Source: Ancylostoma caninum (taxonomy: Eukaryota; Nematoda; Chromadorea; Rhabditida; Ancylostomatidae). From it: 64,000 nucleotides of DNA. The position numbers and the translations under genes were made by a program. How positions within the stretch are numbered: position 1 is the first letter of the stretch; every line of letters starts with the position of its first letter. Below are positions 11,501 to 23,460 of this stretch, in pieces. The stretch covers positions 1 to 64,000 of the forward strand of contig JBAJFG010000235.1 in the NCBI GenBank assembly GCA_037903475.1, in the 5' to 3' direction. Below the pieces are notes generated by a model, which made no database searches, had not been told where the DNA came from, and worked only from the letters and a program-made list of their open reading frames with translations.

Positions 11501-14500
11501 TAAAAGAACATCCAAATGCAATGACAATAACTGGTCGATTCGGCATATGCCGCCAAGCCTCTGCCAGGATTTCCGCTTTCCTCCTCCCGATTGATTCGGA
11601 TGGACTGTATGTGTAATGTGTGTGCTGCCTATACGCATCGTTTATGAACTCTAAAAACACGTAGCTTATGAAACCAAGTGTTTGGAGCCTGATGTGTTCT
11701 CCGATGAAGATCCGTTTTTCCTTTTTACAAAGTTTATGGGAGCTCCGGATGTGTGAAGTTTTCGCACGAATGTGTTGTGGCCGCTGCACTTGGAAGTGAT
11801 AAATCATTAGATATATTTGAATTTATAAATTAGAAGGGAACACTGACAGTATGAGCGAGTACGAAGAAATAAACATGTATCCAAGGAGCGATGGATATTG
11901 AAATTGAGAGTATATTGGGAGGAACGATAGTGAACATATTGAGGTATAGAACCGTCATTCCAATCCCTTCTTCAATCCTGCTTTTAGAGGAACTGTTTGT
12001 AAGATTTACGAAAGATGAAAAGAGAATATTAGCAGTATTGAAAACACACTAGAGACATGCCTCAAGAGGGTTGGAGTCCTCCTTCTCTTCAAAATTCGAA
12101 CTTTTGGATCGGGTTCTGAGTTAATAATTAGATTTATAGAGTCATTCATTTCTCATTTGGCCCTAAGTATAGTCGGCGCTGTAACTCTGTATATTAGCCG
12201 CTGTAACCGTTATTTAATGTTGAATAGTTTTGGGAAAACAAATCTCACTGAGCCTTTATTGCATTCTGCATAGATTTCGCTAAGAAAAAAACCACGCTTC
12301 GTAAATAAAGAAGTAATTAAGTCTTTGTTGAGCACACTCTATAAAACAATTTAGTAACTACACGTATGTGCTGCCAAGTGGAAATGGACGAGGAACTCGG
12401 AGTGTTGTTTCCATTCAATAAAAACTGCCTTGCAAACAGGAGACTTTTTTACCTAACCCTTCGAAGATAAAAACAGCAAAGAACAACGAGAACAACTTAG
12501 ACAAAACTAACGAGGTCTCTGCGAATAAAACTCCACTTCACAGTATTCAAAGAATAAAAACAAGTATCGCGAAAGCTGGTCGAACAGAGCAAAATATTGT
12601 TTCAGGCATATCATTCCTTTTTGGTCCTAAAGCTGTCGAGGAGTTCTGTCGTAAACACAACATTGATATCATACTAAGAGGTCATCAAATCAACAATGAG
12701 GTATAACATTAGTCCCTTCAATTTTTTTCCGAAATTTTAAAACAAAAGAAGAAAAGATTTGTGCTACCGGTGATCCTGGAGAATATAAGTAAGTACAAGT
12801 ACTTACGATTGTCTTAAACAGAAGAATCGAAGGGGCGTGGTTATCGGGGTGGGAATTTAATCCATTTAGTTTCAGATGTATAAGAGTGGGTATCGATTCT
12901 ACTTCAACGGACGCCTCGTTACTTTATTTTCCGCGCCAAACTATATGAATTACAAGAACAACTCCTGTGTAATCACTGTTAATGAAAAGGTATGTGACAT
13001 GACATAACATGCAGCATGTAGTAATGTCTTTGAAGTGGGCAATGCTAACTTAAGTTAACATTGACTTAAGGAAAGGTAAAATGCTCGTATTCTATTTCAT
13101 AGCCGATATGCTCACTAGTGCGATATAAATAACTCTTAGGAAAGCAGATGTGCAAGGAGAAATCCATATTCCAGGACCCCAACCGGCTAAAAGAAAATTT
13201 GTATAAAGTCTCGGGTACAACCCATTAAGCTCCACAAAAGCAGCGATTTCGAATAATCTCGGCAGAATTCCTCCACATTCTTTTGACATCTCTGGAGAAG
13301 GGAAGTTCCACGAGAACGCCAACGATAAAGAATAAGATGGAGCCCAGTCCCTGTAATTGATCGCAGATGAAATTTGGCAGCTCACTCTCATATTCCTAAC
13401 CGAATGAGAATCTATTACCTGTTGTCCAGTTGGTTCCGAGGCGCTACTTAGCGCTCAAGAAGGGAGAGAGCGAGATCAAAGGATGATTATAGACTCTCGA
13501 GGGGTTGGAATTTCTCGCCATTAGTGATCACAGTTCGTCCATTTTTATGATGATAGAATTAAGAAGTGAGGAGGTGCCATTGTGGCAGACATGTGGAGTC
13601 GAACAGCTGAAGTTGAAAATAAAAAATAAATGAATTTAAAATAGAAAAGGCAACATTAAGTCGTTAACAAAATTCATATAGGCATCGACGATCATTGATC
13701 CCTTGCCTCTCTTAGTGGATGTGGGTCAGTGGCGGACGCAGCGGGGGGGGGGGCACTTTACAATGCAAATAAAAATATTGCATTAGTTTATTTTTGATTG
13801 TTTATTTTTATTTTTATTTTTGATATAATTTTTATTAATTATTTACTTTTATAATGAATATTTTTATTAATTTTATCTTCCGTTTGGGTCCCCAGAACGG
13901 CGGAGACACCACTTTTTTTCCCACGCCCCCCCCCCCCTCCCACCCACTTTCTGCGTCGGCCACTGGATGTGGACAAAGGATGCGCCGGAGTAACTCGTCC
14001 ACTGTACACTGTGACAACAAAGTCTCTGGCCAAATATAATAAATTAATAATAATAATAGATATAATAATTACTATTAGGTTGATATATTAATATTAATAT
14101 CATAATAATTAATAGACTGGGATCAGATAGGCTAGCAGTCTGGAAATTTATCCAGGCTATGTAGAATTCATGTGCTTTAAGCATCCACCCTTGGATTTAG
14201 GATATTTCTCCTGTTTTCTCCATAGAGTCGACAGAATCGTCGGTGACTGCAACGCAGGGGGGGGGGGGGGGAGCAAGTTGGTAGAGCTCTTATGATCCCG
14301 TTTTCTCGTTAGGTCTCTACCAAGCAAGTTGGTATCTTATCAAAAGCTTGCTCAACTTCTGTATTTAAGGGACTGCACTTCGGACATCGAGAGATCTCCG
14401 TTTCAGGGAGCACTCTAATAATCAAGTAAATATGATAGTTTGGGGAAAAAAGGAACTGGGGGATGTGAACCAACTTTCCGCTGCTTCTTCTTTTGAAACT

Positions 14501-17500
14501 TGATGGAAAACTTTTGTCAAATGCCCACCTTATTTTTATCAGATGTGCTTAGGCCTAGGAAATAACATAACTCTCAGGATTTCGCTCCGCCCACTTTTGC
14601 CCTTTGTTTTGTGAATTCTAGTGGGAAAAAGGAGTAGTGGAAATCTATTGACCAATTCCGGTCAATAAAACAAGTTCCGACATGGATACCACAATGATAA
14701 AAAGCGCCTGCCCTCTTAAATACTAGGCGGGAAATTGGTGATTTGGAAAGCCAATAAGAGCCAATAAGAAGAAGTTCTTGTAGAAGATGTCACCTAATTT
14801 CTACTTGCGGCCATTTCCATCTCTACCTCGTTTCATGTTTGCAGATCATTCAAGGTTCAAATAGAGCTATGGATTATGAAATTTTTCATGTCTGTTCGAG
14901 ACATTTGGGTAGTCAACGTGAATACACAGTCATGGGTTTCCCAGCAAGGCGCAAGAAATAATTGCTATAAAGTCTTTGGCCAAAGACTTTGTTGTCACCC
15001 TGTAAGTGGGCTGCGCCACTTGCAGTTATTCTCCTCCCACCGGGTTTTCCTGAGCAGTTTGGCCTAAACCAACTTTGAGCGGTATTGCCAGCTGTGACGT
15101 AAAATAAACCAAATGTCGCAGATGAGTATTTCCGCACTCTGGTTATCAATTTCTAATGACCACAACTCGCACAAAACTTACCTATTAGGAAACGAACCCA
15201 ATTAACAGTCTGTTAGCCCAGGGAGTGCCTCCGGGTGGACTTTGTCTGCAATCGCGACCGCAGTGGTATCGGCCGGCCGATCGGCTTTTTCGATCTATTT
15301 TTGCACCATTTTCTGTGAGTTTTGTTATGTATGTGGTGTGATTCCTTCTACTTTGATGTTTTGCCATTGTCTCCGATCGAACCAGCCGATCGGCCGGCCG
15401 ATACCATTGCGGTCGCGATTGCAGACAAAGTCCACCCGGACGCACTACCTGGGCTAAACGACCATACCTAATAAGGTAAAAAGAGCGCTTGCAAATAAAT
15501 ACGCATTCCTGGGGAAATATTGGAGCGAAAATAATCAATTCGAAAAAAATGCAGGAACTCATTTGACAGCCTCGTAAACAGAGGACAAAGAAAATTTTGG
15601 ACAATTTTAATTTTTCAGCTTTTTTCCTAACACAGCATTCTCATCTCCTCTTATTACAGCTCCAGCTAAAATTCACCGTCTTTCGATGTCGCTACTACCA
15701 AATTGGCAAGAAGGTTTTTAAAAGAAAAAACTTTTTCATTCTTCTGATTTCTTTTTAATTTTTTGTTCTACTTCTTGCATTGGCTGACAATCGTAAAAAT
15801 AACGTAAGATAACTGTTAACTGAATTGGTTTGAGGAACCCATGTATAAAATACCTCTTTGCTATGTAAAAATTTGCAAACCTAAGAAGAGTAAAAAAGTA
15901 GAAATTTGCGAGGAAACTTTTCCAGAAGAAGGTGCAGAAGGACAAGAAGAAAGGCGCGTCCCAAAGCTTGGAAGAAGAATCTGAAATCGTGAGTTCTTCG
16001 CCCAAATGCTGTATGTGGCTCCATACTAGTAGGAATTTTTAAGAGCTCTGTTTAGGCGACACCTCACTGCTCTTCCCCACAACACTCATCTACAGACCTG
16101 AGCATATCTGTGGTGCGCAAATTGCAAATGCATGACCCAGTAATTTACCTTTCTCTCCTTAACAAAAATGGTTGCTTTTTGCAGACAAAGAAGCGCAAAG
16201 ATGGAGCAACACGAACACCTGAAGACTCGCCACCAAAGTAGGCTTCAACATTGCTCTTGAATTCAGTGTTTTCAAATGGGGGACACGCATACTTCACATA
16301 TTCAAAAATCTATCACTTCATGAACCTTTCTGAATTGCACACCCCGAGAGGACAGTAATGAAAAACAAAAGCGCTTCCCCATCTGCAGCAAAATAAGTGC
16401 GAGTGTGCTTGTATGATCAACTCAATCGAACGGTTAACAGCTCTCTCATTTAAAATAGCACGACCCAACCCATTTCAATTTTTGGATGGTATCTGCGATT
16501 GAAGGGAGTCAAGTTTCATTGCACTGCATGGAGAGATAAGCGAATACTTCAATATTGGAAAGTCTAGGTGCTATTCGGTAACGACCCAACCCATTATGCT
16601 GGCTCACTCCCTTTGTCACAATTTCCCTTTTTTCCTTAAAGGCAGCACTCACGGAAATTTTTGACTTCAAGATCTCATCATATTTCGGAGGTATCGAAGG
16701 TGCTGAACACTATCTCGGAAACAGATCTTTCCGTTAGCAATGAGAATACAGTTTTTAAAACCTCACAATCAGGTTGCATTCAAAAGGTGTGGCCGGGTCG
16801 CGTGAGCCATAGATGAGCAAAAGATCTATACAGCCGCTTTTTCACCAGGCGGATCCTCGTAAAAAGAAGTTTTTCTGAGCTGCGGCCTCTTCGCACCTTA
16901 GCAAAACGAATAACCATTGAAAATTCGTACTTATCAGCAAAGACGTCACTTGAAAATCCAAACGTCATGGGATCTTTTAATAGAGAAGAAATGAAAGAAA
17001 ATTAAATTTTTGCCAGAAACTAGCTCTAATGGTGGTTAAACAGCAATAATTACCGTGGAATGGCAATGAAATAGGCTCGCAGTTAACGAAAACGATGGAA
17101 AAATGAGAGGAGGAGGTAAATCGGTACAATTCTCAAAGCTTAATGAGGAATTCGTATGGGAAAATGACGGATTCACAGATAGATCAGCTGGTAGTCGATC
17201 TCTCTCGCGCCCCAGAAAAATTTCGGTGCTCTAGTACAACCGAATGCTATGGCGAAACCTCGTAGAATCAGCTGAGGAAGAAGTCCGTCTGCTCCTAGGC
17301 GATTCTATTGTAAGTATGTAAACACTACCCGGAGCACCTTGTACGGCGAAACAATTCCCGAAATCCAGTGTTTTTCAAAACTTTCGGAATTTTCGTTTCC
17401 GTGGATGCTGCCTTTAATAATACCCTGATAAATGTGCGCAAGGAAAGCTGCTCGAACAGCTTAATACGTCGAATACAAAGCTTAGCAGCATCTCCTCCCA

Positions 17501-18723
17501 GTTGCTGCAGTTCTTCCCTCAATTGCTGCATTATAAGGTCTCTGAGTTCCACCGCTAAGCTTGTTCTTTAAGAAGCATTATTTTTGTAACACACCAATAA
17601 GAATAAGTGATCCTAACAGTCCTCTTATCAACTCCAAGTTCTTTCGTAATAGAAATTGGGCATTTCGAATGTCCCATAGAGATGTCCCAATAACAACCTA
17701 CTGAGCACGGTAATAATGAATGGCAGTGGTCCGTACAAGTTTCACGTAAACTCAGACAAATTGTCGGAAGGACCGCAGCAGAAAGAGATCGCGCTCATGT
17801 GGTTAAGAAGCGAGAGACGCAGAGATAAAAATTTTCGGAAGGACCGCAGCAGAATGTTTTCTACTGCGGTCCTTCCGAATCTCGCTGGAGTGGTTCGGAA
17901 AGACCGCAGCGAGTAGATTTGTGTGGGGAAAGATTCGGAAGGACCGCAGCAGGAAACCGGAAGAACCGCAGCAGAATGGAGGAGAGAGAGTGAGCGTTAT
18001 TATACCCTCCTCATGTACGCGACTCACTTTCGTTGCGACCAACAAAAGTCCAGTGGTTTCGAACTTCAGATGGGAAATTGGTTTCATGAGTATATCGGAC
18101 CGTAGAGTCAGTGACCCTCAGCGACGTTGTCATTTTTGCGTGTGGTTACCTTCGCGGGGTCGTCCCACTGGTTGCCAATGCAGTTTTGCGGAATTGGCGC
18201 GCACACCCCGTATCCAGTCGGAAGGACCGCAGGTTACCTGTCGGTTCTTCCGGTTTTCTGCTGCGATCCTTCCGAAGAATTGTCTGAGAAATAAATGTTG
18301 CAATTTCAGAGAGAAGACCTCCAACTCAACGCCCAGTCCGTCTCAATCAGTGAAGCACAACTTGGTTATTTCTTCCAAGATTATCCACCTTGTAATTCCT
18401 GACTTTTAATCCATTTGTTTTCCAGCATCACAAAGAATTTGCTATATGGGCTAAGAAAAGAGGATCAAAGGTGAGCAGTTGTGCATGAAAATTCAGGGAG
18501 CTTTCCGAAAAATTGATTCGCAACCTCAAAACGAAGTCGATGTTTTTAAAACCGTTGTACTTTAATATCAGTTTCTGCCTCTCAACAAAGCAGAAAATTT
18601 TTTCAGGGCACGCCGAAATTGTCTCCGAAAAAGATCCAACCCTCTCTGAACCGAAATGTAAGCGGAAAACCTCAATTCAGCGTTACAACAAATATTTCCA
18701 ATTCAATTCAATGCTCCTGCTGA
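8522..18723 (+). CDS. PP1-like serine/threonine protein phosphatase, 16 exons, basic C-terminal tail
   Basis: A metallophosphatase of the PPP family that removes phosphate from Ser/Thr residues. Exons read by splice signals and matching phase: 8522-8605, 8664-8766, 8862-8961, 10144-10279, 10353-10406, 10617-10733, 10789-10923, 10992-11091, 12606-12700, 12876-12989, 15660-15713, 15926-15988, 16185-16237, 18310-18349, 18426-18470, 18607-18723; about 469 residues. Metal and catalytic motifs are present: ADLHGN (usually GDxHG), GDYVDRG, RGNHED, FCAHGG, LRGHQ and SAPNY; LWSDP is kept. PP1's toxin-reactive Cys after SAPNY is Met. An acidic stretch (DDDGDDDD) precedes the helical N-terminus. The last ~105 residues are Lys/Ser-rich (KKVQKDKKKG, TKKRKDG, PKLSPKK). 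The first ATG follows an in-frame stop. Weak points: acceptors of exons 2 and 7, and whether 18658 (GTAAGC) is a further donor. AATAAA lies at 19013. Nematodes carry many such PP1 relatives, often testis-expressed; that role is inference. Confidence 0.88.
9162..10027. mobile_element. Mariner-like element in intron 3 of the phosphatase gene
   Basis: The left end reads TTACGTTCGTGCAAAAGTTT and the right end, reversed, TTAGGTTGGCGCAGAAGTTT, each continuing as TGTCGGTT. These are the TTAGGTTGGTGCAAAAGT type of ends of cecropia-class mariner elements. About 866 bp lie between, with no intact transposase recognised. A related single end is at 40061-40080. The copy sits between splice sites that still join in phase, so it appears tolerated within the intron. 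Confidence 0.6.
13727..13965. mobile_element. hAT-like MITE in intron 10 of the phosphatase gene
   Basis: Terminal inverted repeats CAGTGGCGGACGCAG and CTGCGTCGGCCACTG bound a 239-bp element containing a G run at the left, a C run at the right and an AT-rich core. Both flanks carry GATGTGG (13718-13724 and 13966-13972), consistent with an 8-bp hAT target duplication. No coding content. The relative at 2126-2370 is in the opposite orientation. Confidence 0.75.
14969..14990. repeat. Perfect 22-bp palindrome centred on TTTGGCCAAA
   Basis: AAAGTCTTTGG is followed directly by its exact complement. A near copy of one half with its flank (GACAACAAAGTCTCTGGCCA) occurs at 14011-14033, so this belongs to a dispersed repeat, not to a unique site. 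Confidence 0.6.
15178..15479. mobile_element. MITE with ~100-bp inverted arms in intron 10
   Basis: Left arm TTACCTATTAGG...TTAGCCCAGG...TCCGGGTGGACTTTGTCTGC...GGCCGGCCGATCGGCT is mirrored at the right, ending CCTAATAAGGTAA. The innermost part, from the CCGGGTGGAC segment through GGCCGGCCGATCGGCT, matches almost base for base over about 55 bp. The loop of about 90 bp is unrelated. No coding capacity; the fold would form a strong hairpin in RNA. Confidence 0.75.
16636..17417. mobile_element. TTAA-flanked element with AGGCAGCA ends, intron 13
   Basis: The left end TTAA|AGGCAGCACTCACGGAAA pairs with the right end whose reverse complement is TTAA|AGGCAGCATCCACGGAAA. TTAA on both sides is the target duplication typical of piggyBac-like elements; the ends themselves are not canonical piggyBac. 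The interior includes a copy of the AGCAGCATCTCC repeat at 17450 just outside its right end. No transposase seen. Confidence 0.6.
17763..18280. repeat. Cluster of TTCGGAAGGACCGCAGCAG motifs in both orientations
   Basis: About eight copies or near copies of TTCGGAAGGACCGCAGCAG lie here, direct at about 17763, 17836, 17895, 17936, 17957 and 18219, and inverted at about 17862 and 18262. The pair at 17836-17880 forms a hairpin with a stem of about 17 bp and a short loop. All are in intron 13 of the phosphatase gene, ending about 30 bases before an exon. No known element recognised. Confidence 0.6.
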
Positions 18724-21700
18724 TTTTTGACCATGCTAATTATCAACAAAAAGAAATCGAGAAGAAAAGAAATCGAGGAAAAAGAAAACCTGCAGAATAG
18801 AAATCAAAGATCAATGCAACATAGATTTCATGGAATATTAATCTGCAATTTAGCCGCTCATTCAATAGCACCGGAATTTTTTAATGGTTATCCTGTTTAG
18901 GAAGTATTGAAGCCTGCCACAGCGAAACTGTCATAAGATTAGATGTGAAGAGGCACAGATATTTGTGAACATGATTACTTACCAACTTGAAAAACTACTC
19001 GCAATAAATGTTCATGTTCTTGGATTTTCAAATACACTTATTCTGTTAGTCTTCTTATGCCTTTTCTTTTCAATGCTGTTGGAAGGATCTTAACCTCACA
19101 ACCCATGGATCTCCATTTAAATCGCTGAGCGGTATGGGTCCCAAATTTCGGTTCTAACCAGCCTAACATTCGCTCTTTCTCAGTTTATCCTTAATTGTTC
19201 TTGGCTCGCTTCGTAAAACCTCACGTATGCTAAGAGGGAAGAGGGGACTGTCAGCGTACTAGAAATTTTTGATTTTTTTCCAGCGGCGATTTTGTAGTAA
19301 CAGGTTTCTGGTAACCCGCGACACTCAGACAAAGTCATGGAAAGAAACAGAGCTGTGCCGACTACCAAGCTGGGCTAGCGTCATTATCTCCTGCTATGGA
19401 TCTGCATATCCCACATGACGCTTTCTTCTAGACCCACGCTAGATCCACAACAGTGATGATAAAAACACAGATATCAAAATCAGGTCAAGTGTCGACTCTT
19501 ATTGCCCAGTGGATAAGAGGACAGAATTTCAAACACACATTCAAGCCATTGGCTGTTATGTTGAAATCTGATGGACCACAGAAATTGAACTCAGATAGAA
19601 TCAGGGACTTGTTTGTTTCCTTCTTTTATTCATCATTTGATTTTATTCCTTCCTTTCCTTTCTTATTCCATAGGAGCTCGCATTCAAAGCATACACAACT
19701 AGTGCTGGAAATAATACTGTTTATGAAAGGTCCTCGTATTTATAAAAATTCTATGAAGTTCTCAAAAAATTGAATTAAATGGCTTTTCGTAGACAACATT
19801 TCATTTTTGAGACCGATACGCGCACCAGCGCCAGAGAACCGTATTAGCTACTTTCTGGGACGATCTAGTTGGGGGCCATGCCTAGCTGGTCCAATGAAAT
19901 TCGGAATGCATCTGGTCAATGGCAGCTGTATTAGTGGGGTACTCTGCATCGACCAGGCATGGGGGTCCTTCAGCAAAATGGTCTAAATAGCATTTGAAGC
20001 ACCTCTCAGCTTCAGGGCATTCATAGAACTCCTCTGAGACCCTTACGGGACCTAAAATCCTTAACTAAGCAATTTTTGGGACTTCCAAAGTTACTGATGC
20101 AGAAACGCTAGGAAGGAGCACTCCATGCGCACGCCGCGATTGGCCAGGATTTAGGCTGAATTTTAGACGTCCGTAAACGGTGTACTAATCTCACCTCACA
20201 TGCTGATTCCAGACAGAACCCATTCAAAATTTCACCTTTACCAGCTGAAGTCGATTGTGTTGTCTGAGTAATTTCTTGAAAGGTCTCCATTTCCCTCTGG
20301 CTGCTGTTCGTCATCAAACTGTGTAGTTTTTCGGGGCGTAGCCAAGAACCAGTGACGTCCTAGATGACGCGTATTCACGTTTTGAAATGCATCACACGCG
20401 CTTCTGATTAGCCATGGTAAGAAATTGTACGTAATGGTGGTACACTGATATGTTTGTCGATAATCTATGACTTTTAGCCGGAGCAAACTTCCTATATATT
20501 CAAGGTAGAGAAGCGCACTGAGTGCCATAGACGTTTCTTATAATATCCGGATGCAGCTTTGTAATCCACCCGGACTTCTGCAGAACTGTGGAAGATTACA
20601 ATAGGAATTTCACGTCAAGTAGTGAATCAGCGAGGTTGGAACAATTGCTCTCAAAGACTTTGGTTTTTAGCATTATTCTTTTCTTTCATTTCCGATTGAG
20701 TGATTCTATTATTCATTCTGAATAAAAACTTATCTGTCACTACTTGGCGCCAGCTATCTCAGGTGCACTTGTTTCTAAATGTGTGTCAGATTGTTGCTGA
20801 AAAAACGATGATGTGGTATGACGCAAAACACAAATCACAGACTCTGCAAGTCCGCACCAGGAATTGTCGGAATTGTCTTAAAGAAATTGTCTACTACCAC
20901 TAAACAATAATAAATCCAACAAAAGAAATGTTTAAAACATCCCACATCAACCCACTCAACATTTTAAAAAAGATGCAGAGCGCGGGAACTAGGATACACT
21001 TCCGCGGATACATGTGAAATAATGCGGATTAGCGCTGCTCTTCAGGATTGAGCTTCTTTGATCCACTGAGACTGGTTTGTTGCATCATGAAACTGGCTCT
21101 TACATGGTACTAAATGAGGTGCTTAGTAAAATACATATACAGTTCGATTGGGCAGAGGCGCGAAGCTGCGCTTTGGCACGGGGTTTTTCGAGTTTATTTA
21201 TTTATTTATTTTGTGCCATAAAACGGTTATAAAAACAAGAAGATAAACAAACAAGAGGTTTGAAGGGAAAACAAAATAACCAAGAATAGGTACATACTGA
21301 TTAAACAACAACAAACAGGAAATGAAACTAATTTGAAGAGATGCAACTTGTATGGTTGGTAAAGCAACTAAGTGAACTAGGTGATTCGCCATCGTCCTAC
21401 CTCTGCCTCGTCCCTAGTGGAAAAGAAATACTATGTTTGATTTTGACCAGCAACTACTTACTGCATGCAACCGAAGAAGTGGTGTTACTTATAAGAGTAA
21501 TGACACGTGACAAAGAAAACAAATGTTAGCGGGGTTTCCTATTCTAGAGGCTACGAGTGTTTTATAAGGTCCGAGAGCATTGCGATAATCGCAGCCTAAG
21601 AATGCAACTGGGCAATCCATTCTGGAGCGATGGCAGGTGGCGACTCTTTGATCTGGTACGAACCCCAGGCGTAAGCTTAGATGGATGCTCGCCGGCTCTC

Positions 21701-22609
21701 TCCCCTCGAAGAACTGCAGGAACGCTTGACCCGATTAGTAGAACATACTACCATAGTTGCTTTTGAACCAATGCGTTTGAAAAAAAGCGCAGGCGAGTCT
21801 TTCAATCTATGTCTAAGCGACTACCCTCTTTTATTCATCTGCAGGGTAAATTTAGCAGTCTCAGGGTTAACATGCAAAATTAACAGCTATAGCCAATTAA
21901 TGATATCGGCATTCCATCACTATAAAAATTGTAGATCTCGCACCATTCTACAAGGACACCAAGAGATTGAAGTGCAAAGCTTCTGATAGCCAGAGTTCAT
22001 AACATCAACTATCATTCCTGCCCTGAGTTATTATTGGAGAAGTTTGTGATCTTATCTTCTTGACAGCAGTTGTATACATGTCCTTGCTTGGCAATTGCGA
22101 AAGGAGTAACAAAAACAGACACATTAAGAGTGAGAAATAATGCGTATTCCTTGATTTTCTAGGCGATGCAGGACGTGAAAGTTAGTCTCTTAACCTGGTT
22201 TCTCGGTTACACGTTCACGAATCCTAATCCTGATGTGGTTTGTTTTCGTTTCCATAAACAGTCGACCCCCATACGACCCCCCCCCCCCTCCTTAGCCGCG
22301 AAAAATACGCCCCCCCCCCCCACCCCCTTTCGCGCACAAAATCTCAAATGAGATGAAAAATGAGAAGTAGCGGAAGCCACCGCACACGCCTCAAGGGTTC
22401 GATTCCCCCTCCATCCAGAATCTTTCCAAAAAGTTGTAATGTACGAGGCTGGTGAATATCGCTTTGAAAGCGTGAGTTCACACTTATTCAAGCGATACGC
22501 TTTAAATTTGTCATGAAAATTATCGTATACGTCAACAACTAGTCAAGGGTTCGATCCCCTCCGAGGCTAAAATTTTTGTACGACGTAAAATAACGTGCGC
22601 TTGTAGTGG
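18724..22609. other. Intergenic stretch; possible LINE 3' fragment at 21193
   Basis: After the AATAAA at 19013 I find no exon series. Minus-strand frames at 20108-20528 are open for about 97 codons but resemble nothing known. TTTATTTATTTATTTATTTT at 21193-21213, followed by about 100 AT-rich bases, looks like the (AAAT)n tail of a minus-strand LINE end, similar to that at 25144. C runs lie at 22279-22325, and two GGGTTCGATYCCC stretches at 22396 and 22546 look like isolated tRNA B boxes. Confidence 0.4.
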
Positions 22610-23460
22610 ACCCGCGATGATCGAAGGAAGTGTATGTAATGACTTTTTATCGGGATGCAAGTCTGAGTAGGACTACGAGCACGAACATGCAAAAATATCC
22701 ACCTAAAATTTTGGCTCATTCGGAGTCATCGTTGTAGATGGACATGACTAGCAGGAGATCTAATCCGCTGAGGTGCCGATTTTTTTTTCAGTTTCGAATA
22801 GTCGAATGCTTGCGCTTCAGTCTATTTAGCTCGTTTTCCGCAGTTGCCTACGTTGTGATTCAACTCCGTCGATGAAAATATGTTTAAAAGAGGCCGTTTT
22901 TATCGACGAAACCTCATCTCCGTAATTCCCGCGCTGAACCCTTTCTTTTGCACATGGACACCTGAAACTCGGGGGTAAAGTACAGTTGGGTGTGCTACAG
23001 AGAATGGCTTTCTGCCGGCTTGCAGGATTTGGCAGGACTGGCAGTACGAGCGTGCAAAACTTTCCACCTAAAATTTCGTCTTGCTCGGAGGCATGGCTGT
23101 AGTTGGACATGGATAGCAGGAGATCTGGCCTGTTGAGGTGCCGAATTTTTCCTAGTCTTAATTAGAAGGAGTTTTGTGCTCTCAGGCAGTGCGGATCCTC
23201 TTCCGCAGTTGTCACCTTTCCTGCTTCAATCTAGTCCACAAAAACAAGTAAAAAAGGCCATTTTTATCGACTAAACATCACTTCCGTAGTTCCTATGCTG
23301 AAACTTTTCTATTGAGGCTGGAGAGCTGAAACCCGGAGGCAAAGCACAACTGGGTAGGGGCCATAGTAGGACTTTTTGTCGGCTACCAGGGGTCAACAGC
23401 ACTGGTATGCACAAACTTGACAGTCAGGAATTCAGCTTCGCTCCGAGGCATGGCTCTCTC
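22610..23460. repeat. Diverged tandem repeat, period 365 bp, just over two units
   Basis: Three anchors repeat at exactly 365-bp spacing: CCACCTAAAATTT (22699 and 23064), AGGTGCCGA (22771 and 23136) and CAGTTG (22841 and 23206). A third, partial unit follows, with GAGGCATGGCT near 23445. Units differ at many positions, so the duplication is old. Open frames are not shared between units, arguing against a coding repeat. Confidence 0.75.

Noticed and set aside
20108..20528. Minus-strand frames of about 70 and 96 codons
   Set aside because: No recognisable domain and no phase-consistent splice partner found.
22279..22330. Long C runs (also G runs at 13741 and 14258)
   Set aside because: Homopolymers; the 13741 run belongs to the hAT-like MITE, the others show no structure of their own.
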